Shown here one piece after another: positions 25,534 through 33,697 of a stretch of DNA of 45,494 nucleotides (its first letter is position 1; each line of letters starts with the position of its first letter). The stretch covers positions 1 to 45,494 of the forward strand of contig JAFPNP010000097.1 of the NCBI GenBank assembly GCA_017411125.1, given 5' to 3'. The notes beneath the pieces were generated by a model that saw only the letters and a program-made list of their open reading frames with translations, was not told the origin of the DNA and did no database searches. The position numbers were made by a program, and so were the translations under genes. Source of the stretch: Kiritimatiellia bacterium (GTDB lineage: Bacteria; Verrucomicrobiota; Kiritimatiellia; RFP12; UBA1067).

Positions 25534-26046
25534 TTATTTCATCATGCCGTTCATCGTGCCCAGCACGCAGGTGACTTCGGCCTCTGCCGCCAATTCGTCC
25601 GCCACATAGCCCTTGAGTCCGAACACTCCAAGCCCAGAGCCGTTCCCGGAACGGATTTTAAGGTTCTGGGCGACGGTGTACATCGTGTCGCCGGGCCGCA
25701 CCTGGCGGCGAAAGCGAACACTGTCGATTTTCGCGAGCAGGAAACTTGCGTCTTCGCTGGCATCGCCCATGAAGTGGCGCGCGACGATTCCCGCGCCGGC
25801 GGTCTGCGCCATCGTCTCCACGAGAATCACGCCAGGCACCACGGGGTATCCGGGGAAATGCCCTTCGAAGAAGAAGTTGACGGCCTTGCCGGGAATCGCA
25901 GTGGCGGTGTCGGTGAACGTGTAGCGTCCGAGGGCGCCTGTTTCGTCGGCCGCAATCAATTCGTCCACGAACAGGAACGGATCGCGGTGGGGAAGCAGCT
26001 CTATGCCGGGACGGTGGAATTCGTTTTTGAACTTGGGGAAATCCAT
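25534..26046 (-). CDS. fabZ: 3-hydroxyacyl-ACP dehydratase FabZ-like
   Basis: 170 residues with a hot-dog fold. LLPHRDPFLFVDEL matches the FabZ N-terminal block. EGHFPGYPVVPGVILVETMAQ carries the catalytic His of the GHFP motif and the Glu of the PGV-x-x-VE motif. FabZ dehydrates 3-hydroxyacyl-ACP in fatty-acid elongation. It is slightly longer than the usual 140-155 residues, with a short N-terminal extension. It lies 3 bp after fabF and just before the Na/Pi symporter gene. Confidence 0.87.
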   Translation of the reverse strand: MDFPKFKNEFHRPGIELLPHRDPFLFVDELIAADETGALGRYTFTDTATAIPGKAVNFFFEGHFPGYPVVPGVILVETMAQTAGAGIVARHFMGDASEDASFLLAKIDSVRFRRQVRPGDTMYTVAQNLKIRSGNGSGLGVFGLKGYVADELAAEAEVTCVLGTMNGMMK

Positions 26047-26049
26047 CGC

Positions 26050-27309
26050 TCAGCCCTCGACCTTCTTGAACACCAGAACGCCGTTGTGCCCGCCGAAGCC
26101 GAGCGACGTGGACACCGCCACGCGGATGTCGCGCGCAACGCCCTTGTTCGGCGTGTAGTTCAGGTCGCACTCCGGGTCGGGCGTTTCGTAGTTTATCGTC
26201 GGAGGCACGAAGCCGTCCTCTATCGCCAACGCGCAGAACGCGGCCTCGAGGGCGCCGGTGGCGCCGAGCAGGTGGCCGGTCATGGATTTGGTGGACGATA
26301 TGTTGATGTCCTTCGCCCGCTCGCCGAACACTTCCTTGAACGCCTTCGTCTCCATGACGTCGTTCAGATGCGTGGACGTGCCGTGCGCGTTGATGTAGTC
26401 GACGGTCGAAAGATCGTCCACTCCGGCGTCCTTCAGCGCAATCTTGATCGCCTTGACGGCTCCCGCTCCGGTCGGATCCGGCGCGGTGATGTGGTATGCG
26501 TCTGACGTAGCTCCGTACCCGGCGAGCTCGCAATAGACCTTCGCGCCGCGCGCCTTGGCATGTTCTTCGGTTTCGAGGATGAGCATTGCCGCGCCTTCGC
26601 CCATCACGAAACCGCAGCGGTCCGCGTTGAACGGGCGCGACGCCTTTTCGGGGCAGTCGTTGAACTGCGTCGCGAGCGCCTTCATCTTCATGAATCCGCC
26701 CACGGCGAACTCGAGTATCGTGGCTTCGGTGCCGCCGGCGACCATCACGTCGGCGCGTCCGGCCCGCATGAGGTCGAGCGCCACGCCGAGCGCGTCGGTG
26801 GACGAGGCGCATGCGGTGACGACCACCTGCGCGGGACCTTTCGCGCCGAGCGCCATGGAGATGTTGCCGGCCGCCTCGTTGGCGATGAGTTCGGGAATGG
26901 CGAGCGGCGAAAGACGGTCCGGGCCGCGGTCGAAGAGCGTCTTCCACGCTTCGCCCGTGGTCTGCATGCCGCCTATGCCGTTGCCGACCATCGTGCCTAC
27001 GCGGTCCATGTCCGGTTTGTTGCCGTCCGTGAAGCCGGCGTCCTTCCACGCTTCCATTGCGGCGGCGACGCCGTATATGGAAAACGGATCCATGTGGCGC
27101 GCGGCCTTGCGGTCCACGTAGCCGGTCTCGGCAAGATACGCGTCGAAGTCCTTGAGTTCGCCGGCGACCTGGCATGTGCAACGAGACGGATCGAATTTGG
27201 TGATGCGCCCGATTCCGCACTTTCCTTCCTTTACAGCGCTCCAGCTGGCCGCTTTTCCGTTGCCCACCGGCGTTACCATGCCGATGCCCGTGATGACTAT
27301 TTTCTTCAT
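26050..27309 (-). CDS. fabF: 3-oxoacyl-ACP synthase II
   Basis: 419 residues, normal for FabF. The start MKKIVITGIGMVTPVGNG is typical. The catalytic Cys lies in VVTACASSTDA and the two His residues in NAHGTSTHLND and SMTGHLLGATG, giving the C-H-H triad of KASII elongation enzymes. A FabF-type GFGGHNGVLVF strand closes the protein. It elongates acyl-ACP with malonyl-ACP. No acpP, fabD or fabG lies beside it, which is unusual for a fab cluster. Confidence 0.92.
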   Translation of the reverse strand: MKKIVITGIGMVTPVGNGKAASWSAVKEGKCGIGRITKFDPSRCTCQVAGELKDFDAYLAETGYVDRKAARHMDPFSIYGVAAAMEAWKDAGFTDGNKPDMDRVGTMVGNGIGGMQTTGEAWKTLFDRGPDRLSPLAIPELIANEAAGNISMALGAKGPAQVVVTACASSTDALGVALDLMRAGRADVMVAGGTEATILEFAVGGFMKMKALATQFNDCPEKASRPFNADRCGFVMGEGAAMLILETEEHAKARGAKVYCELAGYGATSDAYHITAPDPTGAGAVKAIKIALKDAGVDDLSTVDYINAHGTSTHLNDVMETKAFKEVFGERAKDINISSTKSMTGHLLGATGALEAAFCALAIEDGFVPPTINYETPDPECDLNYTPNKGVARDIRVAVSTSLGFGGHNGVLVFKKVEG

Positions 27310-27331
27310 GTTCGTTTCCTTTCGATCGATG

Positions 27332-28315
27332 TCAGAGATGCGGCCACTGCATGTATGTGCCCGCGTATGTGAGGCCTGCGCCGAAACCGCAGAGTACTAT
27401 TTTCGCGCCGTCGCGCAGCTCTCCCTTGCGCACGGCTTCGTCCAGCGCGACGGGAATCGAGGCGGCGGAGGTGTTCCCCGTCGTCTCCAGATTGAGAAAG
27501 AACTTGCCTATCGGAAGTTTCATGCGGCGGGCCACCGCCTCGATGATGCGCCCGTTCGCCTGGTGCGCGAACACGCGGTCGAGTTCCGCGGGGACTGTGC
27601 CGAGCTTCTCGCAGAGCTGGTTCGTCACCTTCGCGAGGGAACGGACGGCGAACGCGAACACGTCGTGCCCCTGGAGCATGAGGTAAGGGATGGGAAGCAT
27701 TCCCGGCTGAGACGGGAGGCGGGTTCCGCCTTCGCGGTAGATGAAACGCGCCCCGTTGCCGTCCGCCCACAGGATGGAATGCGCCGAAGGGCCGTCCTCG
27801 CCCGGCGCGTCGCCCACCACTACCGCGCCCGCTCCGTCGCCGAACAGGATGCAGCTGCCCCTGTCGCGCCAGTCCACGATTCGAGTGAGCGTTTCGGCGC
27901 CGACGACGAGAGCCTTCTTGCCGGAATTGCAGCGCACCCAGCAACGCGCCTGTTCGAGGGCGTACACGAATCCTGCGCACGCAGCCTGAAGATCGTAGGC
28001 GCCCGTCTCGGCGCAGCCCAGCTCCGCCTGCACCAGACAGGCCGTGGAGGGAAAAGTCGCGTAGTCAGGCGTGGACGTGGCCACTATGACAAGGCCGATT
28101 TCGGACGGTTCGACCTTCGCCGCTTCGAGCGCGCGCCGCGCGGCCTTGGCTGCCATGGACGACGTGCTGTCGCCCTCTTCCGCTACGTGGCGCGAATGGA
28201 TGCCGGTGTGGGAGTATATCCACTCGTCGGAAGTGTCCAGAGTCTTCGCGAGATCGTCGTTCGTGACGACCTTCGGCGGCAGATAGCTGCCTGTTCCAAG
28301 AATTTTCACGGCCAT
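27332..28315 (-). CDS. fabH: 3-oxoacyl-ACP synthase III
   Basis: 327 residues. The family opening is ILGTGSYLPPKVVTNDDLAK, with DEWIYSHTGIHSRH. The catalytic Cys is in LQAACAGFVYAL; the His is in RVFAHQANGRII and the Asn in NLETTGNTSAASIP. FabH condenses acetyl-CoA (or another short acyl-CoA) with malonyl-ACP to begin fatty-acid synthesis. It starts 6 bp after ptsI. AAAGGA lies inside the 3' end of ptsI, 11 nt before the ATG. Confidence 0.92.
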   Translation of the reverse strand: MAVKILGTGSYLPPKVVTNDDLAKTLDTSDEWIYSHTGIHSRHVAEEGDSTSSMAAKAARRALEAAKVEPSEIGLVIVATSTPDYATFPSTACLVQAELGCAETGAYDLQAACAGFVYALEQARCWVRCNSGKKALVVGAETLTRIVDWRDRGSCILFGDGAGAVVVGDAPGEDGPSAHSILWADGNGARFIYREGGTRLPSQPGMLPIPYLMLQGHDVFAFAVRSLAKVTNQLCEKLGTVPAELDRVFAHQANGRIIEAVARRMKLPIGKFFLNLETTGNTSAASIPVALDEAVRKGELRDGAKIVLCGFGAGLTYAGTYMQWPHL

Positions 28316-28321
28316 GCTAGT

Positions 28322-30184
28322 TCATGTCCTTTCCTTTTCGGATTGCGCCTGTCCCGGCGTGAAAAGCGACCGCATCTCCTCCAGTCCGGGAACCTTGGAC
28401 AGCACGAACTCGCGGCAGGTCGCGTAGATTTCCGCCGCCGTGCGCGACGGGCCGGCCTTGCGGACGCGGGCCGCCAGTTCCCTGGCGTCGCTGGCGGAAA
28501 CCGATTGCAGGATTTTCCTGAGAAACGGTATGTATCCCGCGCTCATGGAAAGTTCCGTCACGCCGATTCCCGCCCATAAAAGTCCCATGACCGGGTCGGA
28601 GGCCGATTCCCCGCACACGGCGACGGGAATCCCGGCCCCGCGCGCCGCGTCCACCGTCATTCCAACGAGCCTGACGACGGCGGGGTTCGCCGGCTGGTAG
28701 AGATACGACACCTTCTCGTTCGCGCGGTCCGCCGCCATTGTGTACTGCACGAGGTCGTTGGTGCCGATGGAAAAGAAATCGCACTCCTTCGCGAACGCAT
28801 CCGCATTGAGCGCGGCGGACGGCACCTCCACCATCATGCCTCTCCGGATGTTTTTGTCGAAAGGCGTGTTCCGTGCGCGGAGCTCGCCCTTGGCGCGTTC
28901 CAGTTCGGCGTTCGCCTCGCGCAGCTCTTCGAGCGTCGCGACCATCGGATACATCACGGCGCTCGGCCCGCACGCGCTGGCACGCAGTATGGCGCGGAGC
29001 TGCGCCCGAAAGGTATCGCGGTGCGAAAGAAGATAGCGTATGGACCTGTTGCCGAGGAACGGATTGGCTTCCCGCGCCTCCTGCCCGCGCTGCAGTTTGT
29101 CGCCGCCGAGATCGAGCGCCCTGAACACCGCGCGGGCGCCGTCGCCGAGCTGCGCGGCGGCGCGGGTCGCTTCGGAGTAGGCGGACGTCTGTTCGTCCTC
29201 GCCGGGGTCTGCGTCCTTGCCGAGCCAAAGGTATTCGCTGCGGTACAGCCCAATGCCCTGGGCGCCCGACGACGCGAGATTCGAGAGCGACACGCCGGGC
29301 TGCGTGTTGGCGCACAGCCTCACCGCGGACGCGATGGACGATTCCGCCGAGGCGCACTCTCTGGCCAGCTCCGCGCGAAGTCTCCGTTCGCGCCTCGCCT
29401 GGCGGTCGAACATGGCGCGCGACTGCGCGTCCGGATTGATGGTGACGACGCCGGAGGTGCCGTCCACGAGCACGAAGTCGCCGGCGTGCGTCTTGGACGT
29501 GATGTCGCCAAGCCCTACCACGGCCGGAATCCCGAGCGCGCGCGCGAGCAGCGCCACGTGGGACGTGGACGAGCCGCGGTTCGTCGCGAAGCCGAGAATA
29601 AGGTCGCGGGGGAAGGTGACGGTCTCGGACGGAGTGAGGTCGTCCGCGATCACGACCACCGGACTAGACACATGGTCGAACGCCGATTCCCCGCAGTCCA
29701 TGAGAATGCGGATGAGGCGGTTTTCTATGTCCTCCACGTCCCGCTGGCGTTCGCGCAGGTACGGATCCTTCATCTTCGCGAACATGGCGCGGAACTCGTC
29801 CGTCGTGCGGCGTATCGCGGCTTCCGCGTTCAGGCGTTCTTTCTCTATCCTGCGGACGACGGCGGAGTCGGCCACGGGGTCGTCGAGGAGGAGCAGATGG
29901 TTCGTGAGCACGTCGGTCGCGATGCCGTCGGCGTTCGATTTGAACTTCGCCGCCAGCTCCTCTATCTGGCGGCGCGCTTCGGCGCGGGCCGCCCGGTAGC
30001 GTTCAAGCTCCGCCGCCACGCCGGCTTCGGGAAGCACGTACTCCGGAAGGGCGATGTCGCTACTCTTCGAATACATGAACACGGCCCCGGCGGCCAGACC
30101 GCGGGATGCGGCCAGCCCGGACACGGAAACAGCCTGTACCGCAGGGCTTTCCGGCATGGCGTGCGTGTGCGCGGCGTCGCTCAC
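28322..30184 (-). CDS. ptsI: Phosphoenolpyruvate-protein phosphotransferase (PTS Enzyme I)
   Basis: 620 residues from a GTG whose overlap with the ptsH stop forms GTGA; an ATG at 30157 would give 611. The N-terminal HPr-binding helical domain precedes the swivelling phosphohistidine domain, with active His in NRGSSTSHVALLAR. The C-terminal PEP-binding barrel has GIGLYRSEYLW, FRALDLGGDK, FFSIGTNDLVQYTM and the active-site VAVCGESASDP. EI passes phosphate from PEP to HPr. It is slightly longer than the ~570-residue norm. GTG is preferred because the same GTGA coupling occurs at two other junctions here. No sugar-specific EII permease is in the window. Confidence 0.9.
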   Translation of the reverse strand: MSDAAHTHAMPESPAVQAVSVSGLAASRGLAAGAVFMYSKSSDIALPEYVLPEAGVAAELERYRAARAEARRQIEELAAKFKSNADGIATDVLTNHLLLLDDPVADSAVVRRIEKERLNAEAAIRRTTDEFRAMFAKMKDPYLRERQRDVEDIENRLIRILMDCGESAFDHVSSPVVVIADDLTPSETVTFPRDLILGFATNRGSSTSHVALLARALGIPAVVGLGDITSKTHAGDFVLVDGTSGVVTINPDAQSRAMFDRQARRERRLRAELARECASAESSIASAVRLCANTQPGVSLSNLASSGAQGIGLYRSEYLWLGKDADPGEDEQTSAYSEATRAAAQLGDGARAVFRALDLGGDKLQRGQEAREANPFLGNRSIRYLLSHRDTFRAQLRAILRASACGPSAVMYPMVATLEELREANAELERAKGELRARNTPFDKNIRRGMMVEVPSAALNADAFAKECDFFSIGTNDLVQYTMAADRANEKVSYLYQPANPAVVRLVGMTVDAARGAGIPVAVCGESASDPVMGLLWAGIGVTELSMSAGYIPFLRKILQSVSASDARELAARVRKAGPSRTAAEIYATCREFVLSKVPGLEEMRSLFTPGQAQSEKERT

Positions 30185-30468
30185 TGTTCGTCCGGAATGT
30201 CGAACTTGCGTTCCACGAGGGCTTCCAGCTCGTCGAGCGCTTCCTTGGCCTGCGGCCCGCTGGCCGTCACCTTCAGCGCCGTCCCGCACACGGCTTCGAG
30301 CGTCATGAGCGCCATGATGGACTTGCCGCTCACCACGTTGCCGTCCTTTTCCACCTCGACTTCCGCGTCGAAGCGCGAGGCGACCTTGGCGAAAAGCCCG
30401 GCGGGGCGCACGTGCATCCCGTACTTGTTCCTGAGCGTAAACTCCCTTGTCAGTTTGTCATCGGCCAT
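30181..30468 (-). CDS. ptsH: PTS phosphocarrier HPr
   Basis: 95 residues. The phosphorylatable His19 is in GMHVRPAGLFAK, and the regulatory Ser50 is in SGKSIMALMTLEA, the site that HPr kinase modifies. Having both sites means this HPr could serve sugar transport and carbon-catabolite signalling. The C-terminus is about 8 residues longer than usual. The gene overlaps the end of hprK by 11 bp and is coupled to ptsI by GTGA. Confidence 0.92.
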   Translation of the reverse strand: MADDKLTREFTLRNKYGMHVRPAGLFAKVASRFDAEVEVEKDGNVVSGKSIMALMTLEAVCGTALKVTASGPQAKEALDELEALVERKFDIPDEQ

Positions 30469-31453
30469 TTTGCTCTCCCTTGTGCTGTTCGCCGGCGACG
30501 GCGCGGGCGCAAAGTCGCCCGTCGAGGTCTTTCACGGCGTCGTAGCCGCTGGCCAGCAGCTTGTACTGCTGCGCGGCGGTTTCAATCAGATTCACCAGAT
30601 CGCGCCCGGCCGAGACCGGGATCGTGATCTGCGGCACATCCACTCCGAGGATCGTGCGCACGTGGCGTTCCTGTCCGGAGCGGTCGAGTTCGCCGGCCAC
30701 GTCCTCCAGGCGCCGCAGGGATACGACGAGGTCTAGCCTCTTCTCCCCGCGCACAGCCGTCACGCCGAAGATCTTCGGCACGTTGATGATGCCTATTCCG
30801 CGGATTTCCATGTAGTTGCGCGTCGTCTCGCTCGCGGATGCGAAGAGCGCGTTTATCGCCACGTCCTTGCGTATGCAGGTGAAGTCGTCCGCCACCAGCG
30901 CGTTTCCGCGCTTCACGAGCCCGAGGGCCGTTTCGCTCTTGCCGAGGCCGGGCGCGCCTTCTATCATCACGCCGAGCCCCGCCACTTCCACGGTGGTGGC
31001 GTACATACGCGCCGCAGGCGCGCGCAGCGTTTCCAGCACGAACGTGCTCTGGTGGAAGAATTCCCGCGTGAGGAGATCCGTGCGCATCAAGGCCGCGCCG
31101 GCGGCTTCCGCCGCGGCGGCGAGCCCGTCAGGCACTTTCATTCCGTTGGCGAGGATTATGCAGTACGCGCCCCGCTCGAAGAGCGCCTTGACGCGCTCGA
31201 GGGATTCGCCGGCCGGAAAGCTTTCCAGATAGGCCCGCTCGGCCTGCCCGATGACCTGCAGCCGGCGCCAGGCGAAACACCCGTAGAAGCCGGTGAGGGC
31301 GAGGCCGGGGCGGTTGCACATTGGCTCGAGCACTTCGCGCTCCAGTCCGCCGCCGCCGACGACTACGTCCAGATGCAGACGTTCGCGCCCCGCGTAGACG
31401 AAGTCTTGCAGGGTGAACGTCCGCGTTCCGGCTTCTTTGCAGGTTTCCGCCAT
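30458..31453 (-). CDS. hprK: HPr kinase/phosphorylase
   Basis: 331 residues. An N-terminal domain precedes the kinase core: Walker A GAPGLGKS (166-173), Walker B-like LVADD (186-190), and the signature MEIRGIGIINV (215-225). It phosphorylates HPr on the regulatory serine. The His-Gly pair that canonical enzymes carry 14-15 residues before Walker A is replaced here by Tyr151-Ala152. That His takes part in the phosphorylase/kinase chemistry, so the balance of activities may differ. The position directly before ptsH and after hpf is conserved in many Gram-negative bacteria. Confidence 0.9.
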   Translation of the reverse strand: MAETCKEAGTRTFTLQDFVYAGRERLHLDVVVGGGGLEREVLEPMCNRPGLALTGFYGCFAWRRLQVIGQAERAYLESFPAGESLERVKALFERGAYCIILANGMKVPDGLAAAAEAAGAALMRTDLLTREFFHQSTFVLETLRAPAARMYATTVEVAGLGVMIEGAPGLGKSETALGLVKRGNALVADDFTCIRKDVAINALFASASETTRNYMEIRGIGIINVPKIFGVTAVRGEKRLDLVVSLRRLEDVAGELDRSGQERHVRTILGVDVPQITIPVSAGRDLVNLIETAAQQYKLLASGYDAVKDLDGRLCARAVAGEQHKGEQNGR

Positions 31454-31471
31454 CGCTTCCTCCGCAGGGCG

Positions 31472-31807
31472 TCAGTTGCGCGGCGAACCGGCGCGCGCGG
31501 CGCGCACGTTGCCCTTGCGCGCCTTGACGCGCATTTTCAGCAGCTGGCGTTCCGCGCGCGCGGCGGCGGCGTCGATGACGCTCTTGCCGGACTCGCTGAA
31601 TTCCTTGGCGCCCACTGCCGTCTCGCCGAGGCGGTTTGCCACGACTTCCGCCATGTACATGTGCTTTTTCACGTCCACGTCGATCACGATGTTCACCTTC
31701 GTGACCTTCGGAAAGGCCTTCTGGAGCTTCTCCATGCGCAGCTGCGCATACTCCTTGAGCGACTCGATTTTCACGTCGCTGTGGCGCATCGTTACTTCAA
31801 TACTCAT
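31472..31807 (-). CDS. hpf: Ribosome hibernation-promoting factor (short HPF/RaiA family)
   Basis: 111 residues. It has the beta-alpha-beta-beta-beta-alpha family layout: VTMRHSDVKIESLKEYAQLRMEKLQKAF, KVNIVIDVDVKKHMYMAEVVA, and a terminal basic helix. The long-HPF C-terminal dimerisation domain is absent, so this is the short type that helps pair or silence ribosomes in stationary phase. The tail is strongly basic (KARKGNVRAARAG). It lies between lptB and hprK, as in the lpt-rpoN-hpf-pts loci of Proteobacteria. Confidence 0.88.
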   Translation of the reverse strand: MSIEVTMRHSDVKIESLKEYAQLRMEKLQKAFPKVTKVNIVIDVDVKKHMYMAEVVANRLGETAVGAKEFSESGKSVIDAAAARAERQLLKMRVKARKGNVRAARAGSPRN

Positions 31808-31837
31808 CTTTTTGTCCTCCTTGTTTGTTGGTTCGTG

Positions 31838-32614
31838 TTACATCCTGAAATCTTCGCCGAGGTAGAGCCGGCGCGCGTCCTCGTCGCGCACGAGGTACTC
31901 GCTCGTGCCGTCGCAGAGCAGCCGGCCGTCGTACACCAGATAGGCGCGGTCGACGACGTTGAGCGTTTCGCGCACGTTGTGGTCCGTGATTATGATGCCG
32001 AGCCCCTGGTTGCGCAGGTTGCGCACTATTTCCTGTATGTCGTGCACCGCGAGCGGGTCCACGCCCGCGAACGGCTCGTCCAGCATGAGTATGGACGGTC
32101 TGCGCACGAGGGCGCGGGCGATTTCGAGCTTGCGCCGCTCGCCGCCGGAAAGCGTGTACGCCGGCTGCTTCGCCACTTTCATCAAGTCGAGGGACTCCAG
32201 CAGTTCCTCGCAGCGCGTCTTGCGGTCCGCGCGTTTCATGTCGAGCGTCTCGATGATCGCCATCACGTTGTTCCACACGCTGAGCTTGCGGAACACGCTC
32301 GCCTCCTGCGCAAGGTAGCCAAGCCCCTTGCGGGCGCGGAGGAATACGGGAAGCCCGGTGACGTCCTCGCCTCTGAACGTCACGCTTCCTTCGTCCGGGC
32401 GCACGAGCCCAACGATCATGTAGAACGTCGTCGTCTTCCCTGCGCCGTTCGGCCCGAGCAGCCCCACGATCTCCCCGCACCGCACGTCCATCGACATTCC
32501 GTTCACGACCGTGCGGTCGCCATACGACTTCACCAGGCCGGAGGCGACAAGGGCGGGAGCCTTCTCGCTTTCGCGCGCCATTTCGGTCATGGCCTTTATA
32601 ACGGGGTCGTCCAT
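31838..32614 (-). CDS. lptB: LPS export ABC transporter ATPase LptB
   Basis: 258 residues. Walker A is GPNGAGKTT, the Q-loop lies in YLAQEASVFRKL (the LptB hallmark), the ABC signature is LSGGERRKLEIARAL, Walker B is ILMLDEPFAGVDP, and the switch His is in IITDHNV. LptB powers extraction of LPS from the inner membrane with LptF/G, which are not in this window. The N-terminus is about 20 residues longer than usual; an internal Met (MARESEKAP) could be the true start. It follows lptA by 18 bp. Confidence 0.93.
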   Translation of the reverse strand: MDDPVIKAMTEMARESEKAPALVASGLVKSYGDRTVVNGMSMDVRCGEIVGLLGPNGAGKTTTFYMIVGLVRPDEGSVTFRGEDVTGLPVFLRARKGLGYLAQEASVFRKLSVWNNVMAIIETLDMKRADRKTRCEELLESLDLMKVAKQPAYTLSGGERRKLEIARALVRRPSILMLDEPFAGVDPLAVHDIQEIVRNLRNQGLGIIITDHNVRETLNVVDRAYLVYDGRLLCDGTSEYLVRDEDARRLYLGEDFRM

Positions 32615-32632
32615 CTCTTGCGCTGTCTCCGT

Positions 32633-33697
32633 CTATTTCGCCTGTTCGAGCATTTTCCGGGGATCCTTCCCCTTGAGGGCGCCGCCCGGCAGGCGCACGG
32701 CGGACTCCTCCACCGACACCTGCTCCGCGTCCAGCCAGAAAGTGATCTTCTTGCCCTCTACCATTCCGCCGCGCTGCGACGGATCCTGCAGCTTCGCGTA
32801 GGACGTCTCGTCGCCGTACATCACGATCTTGGACGCCGCCTTCGTGAACACGGCCCGCGAACAGGTGGCCGTGCGCTGCTCGTTCGTGATCGAGACATTG
32901 CCCAGCGCCACGATCCGCTTGAGGTCGTTCGTTCCGTCCAGGAACACGAAAAGGCGGTCGGCGTGCATTTTGTACTGCTCGTCGTCCACGAACACGTTGC
33001 GGTCGAAGAGGATGACGCCCTCCTTGCGGTCGTAGTCCGTGCGTTCGCTCGTGATGACGGCTTCCCGTCCCGTGCGCGCGGCGGCTTTCTTCTCTTCCTT
33101 TTTCTTGTCGCGGGCCTTCTCTTCGGCGGCTTTCTTTTCCGCAGCGGCTTTCGCCTCTGCTTCCGCACGGGCCTTTTCTTCTGCGGCCTTCTTCTCCGCA
33201 GCGGCTTTCGCCTCCGCTTCTACGCGGGCTTTCTCTTCGGCGGCCTTCTTCTCCGCAGCGGCTTTCGCCTCTGCCTCCGCGCGGGCTTTATCTTCTGCGG
33301 CCTTCTTTTCCGCAGCGGCTTTCGCCTCTGCCTCCGCGCGGGCTTTATCTTCGGCGGCCTTCTTCTCCGCAGCGGCTTTCGCCTCCGCTTCTGCGCGGGC
33401 CTTTTCTTCTGCGGCCTTCTTCTCCGCAGCGGCTTTCGCCTCTGCTTCTGCGTGGGCTTTCTCTTCGGCGGCCTTCTTCTCCGCAGCGGCTTTCGCCTCC
33501 GCTTCTGCGCGGGCTTTCTCTTCGGCGGCCTTCTTCTCCGCAGCGGCTTTCGCTTTGCCGTCTTGATCAGGTTTGCGCAACATTATGTCGTCCGGATTGG
33601 CGTTGGCCGGCGTCTGCACCATCAGGTCGGACAAATCAGCCGCATTGGCGGCTGCCGCGCACGCCACGCCTGCGATTATGAACGAAACGATTTTCAC
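32633..33697 (-). CDS. lptA: LptA/OstA-like periplasmic LPS transport protein with repetitive helical linker
   Basis: 354 residues from a GTG start (GTGA overlap with lptC; GGGAGA 8 nt upstream). A signal peptide (FIIAGVACAAAANA) and a short linker are followed by eight copies of a 19-residue Ala/Glu/Lys unit (KAAAEKKAAEEKARAEAEA), predicted to form a continuous charged helix like TolA domain II. The C-terminal ~145 residues are an OstA-type beta-jellyroll: ITSERTDYDRKEGVILFDRN, DRLFVFLD, ITNEQRTATCSRAVF. LptA bridges LPS across the periplasm. The standard protein is ~180 residues and has no such linker, so this is an unusual architecture. Genome context (lptC before, lptB after) supports the call. 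Confidence 0.82.
   Translation of the reverse strand: MKIVSFIIAGVACAAAANAADLSDLMVQTPANANPDDIMLRKPDQDGKAKAAAEKKAAEEKARAEAEAKAAAEKKAAEEKAHAEAEAKAAAEKKAAEEKARAEAEAKAAAEKKAAEDKARAEAEAKAAAEKKAAEDKARAEAEAKAAAEKKAAEEKARVEAEAKAAAEKKAAEEKARAEAEAKAAAEKKAAEEKARDKKKEEKKAAARTGREAVITSERTDYDRKEGVILFDRNVFVDDEQYKMHADRLFVFLDGTNDLKRIVALGNVSITNEQRTATCSRAVFTKAASKIVMYGDETSYAKLQDPSQRGGMVEGKKITFWLDAEQVSVEESAVRLPGGALKGKDPRKMLEQAK
33110..33555 (-). repeat. 57-bp in-frame tandem repeat encoding the LptA linker
   Basis: Copies begin at 33138, 33195, 33252, 33309, 33366, 33423, 33480 and 33537, all 57 bp apart. Differences are mostly silent or conservative (Glu/Asp, Arg/His, Ala/Val). Such an array can gain or lose whole 19-residue units by slippage or recombination. 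Confidence 0.9.

Noticed and set aside
23998..26505. Long plus-strand open frame opposite the Na/Pi symporter, fabZ and fabF genes
   Set aside because: Antisense to three well-supported genes; composition typical of a shadow frame.
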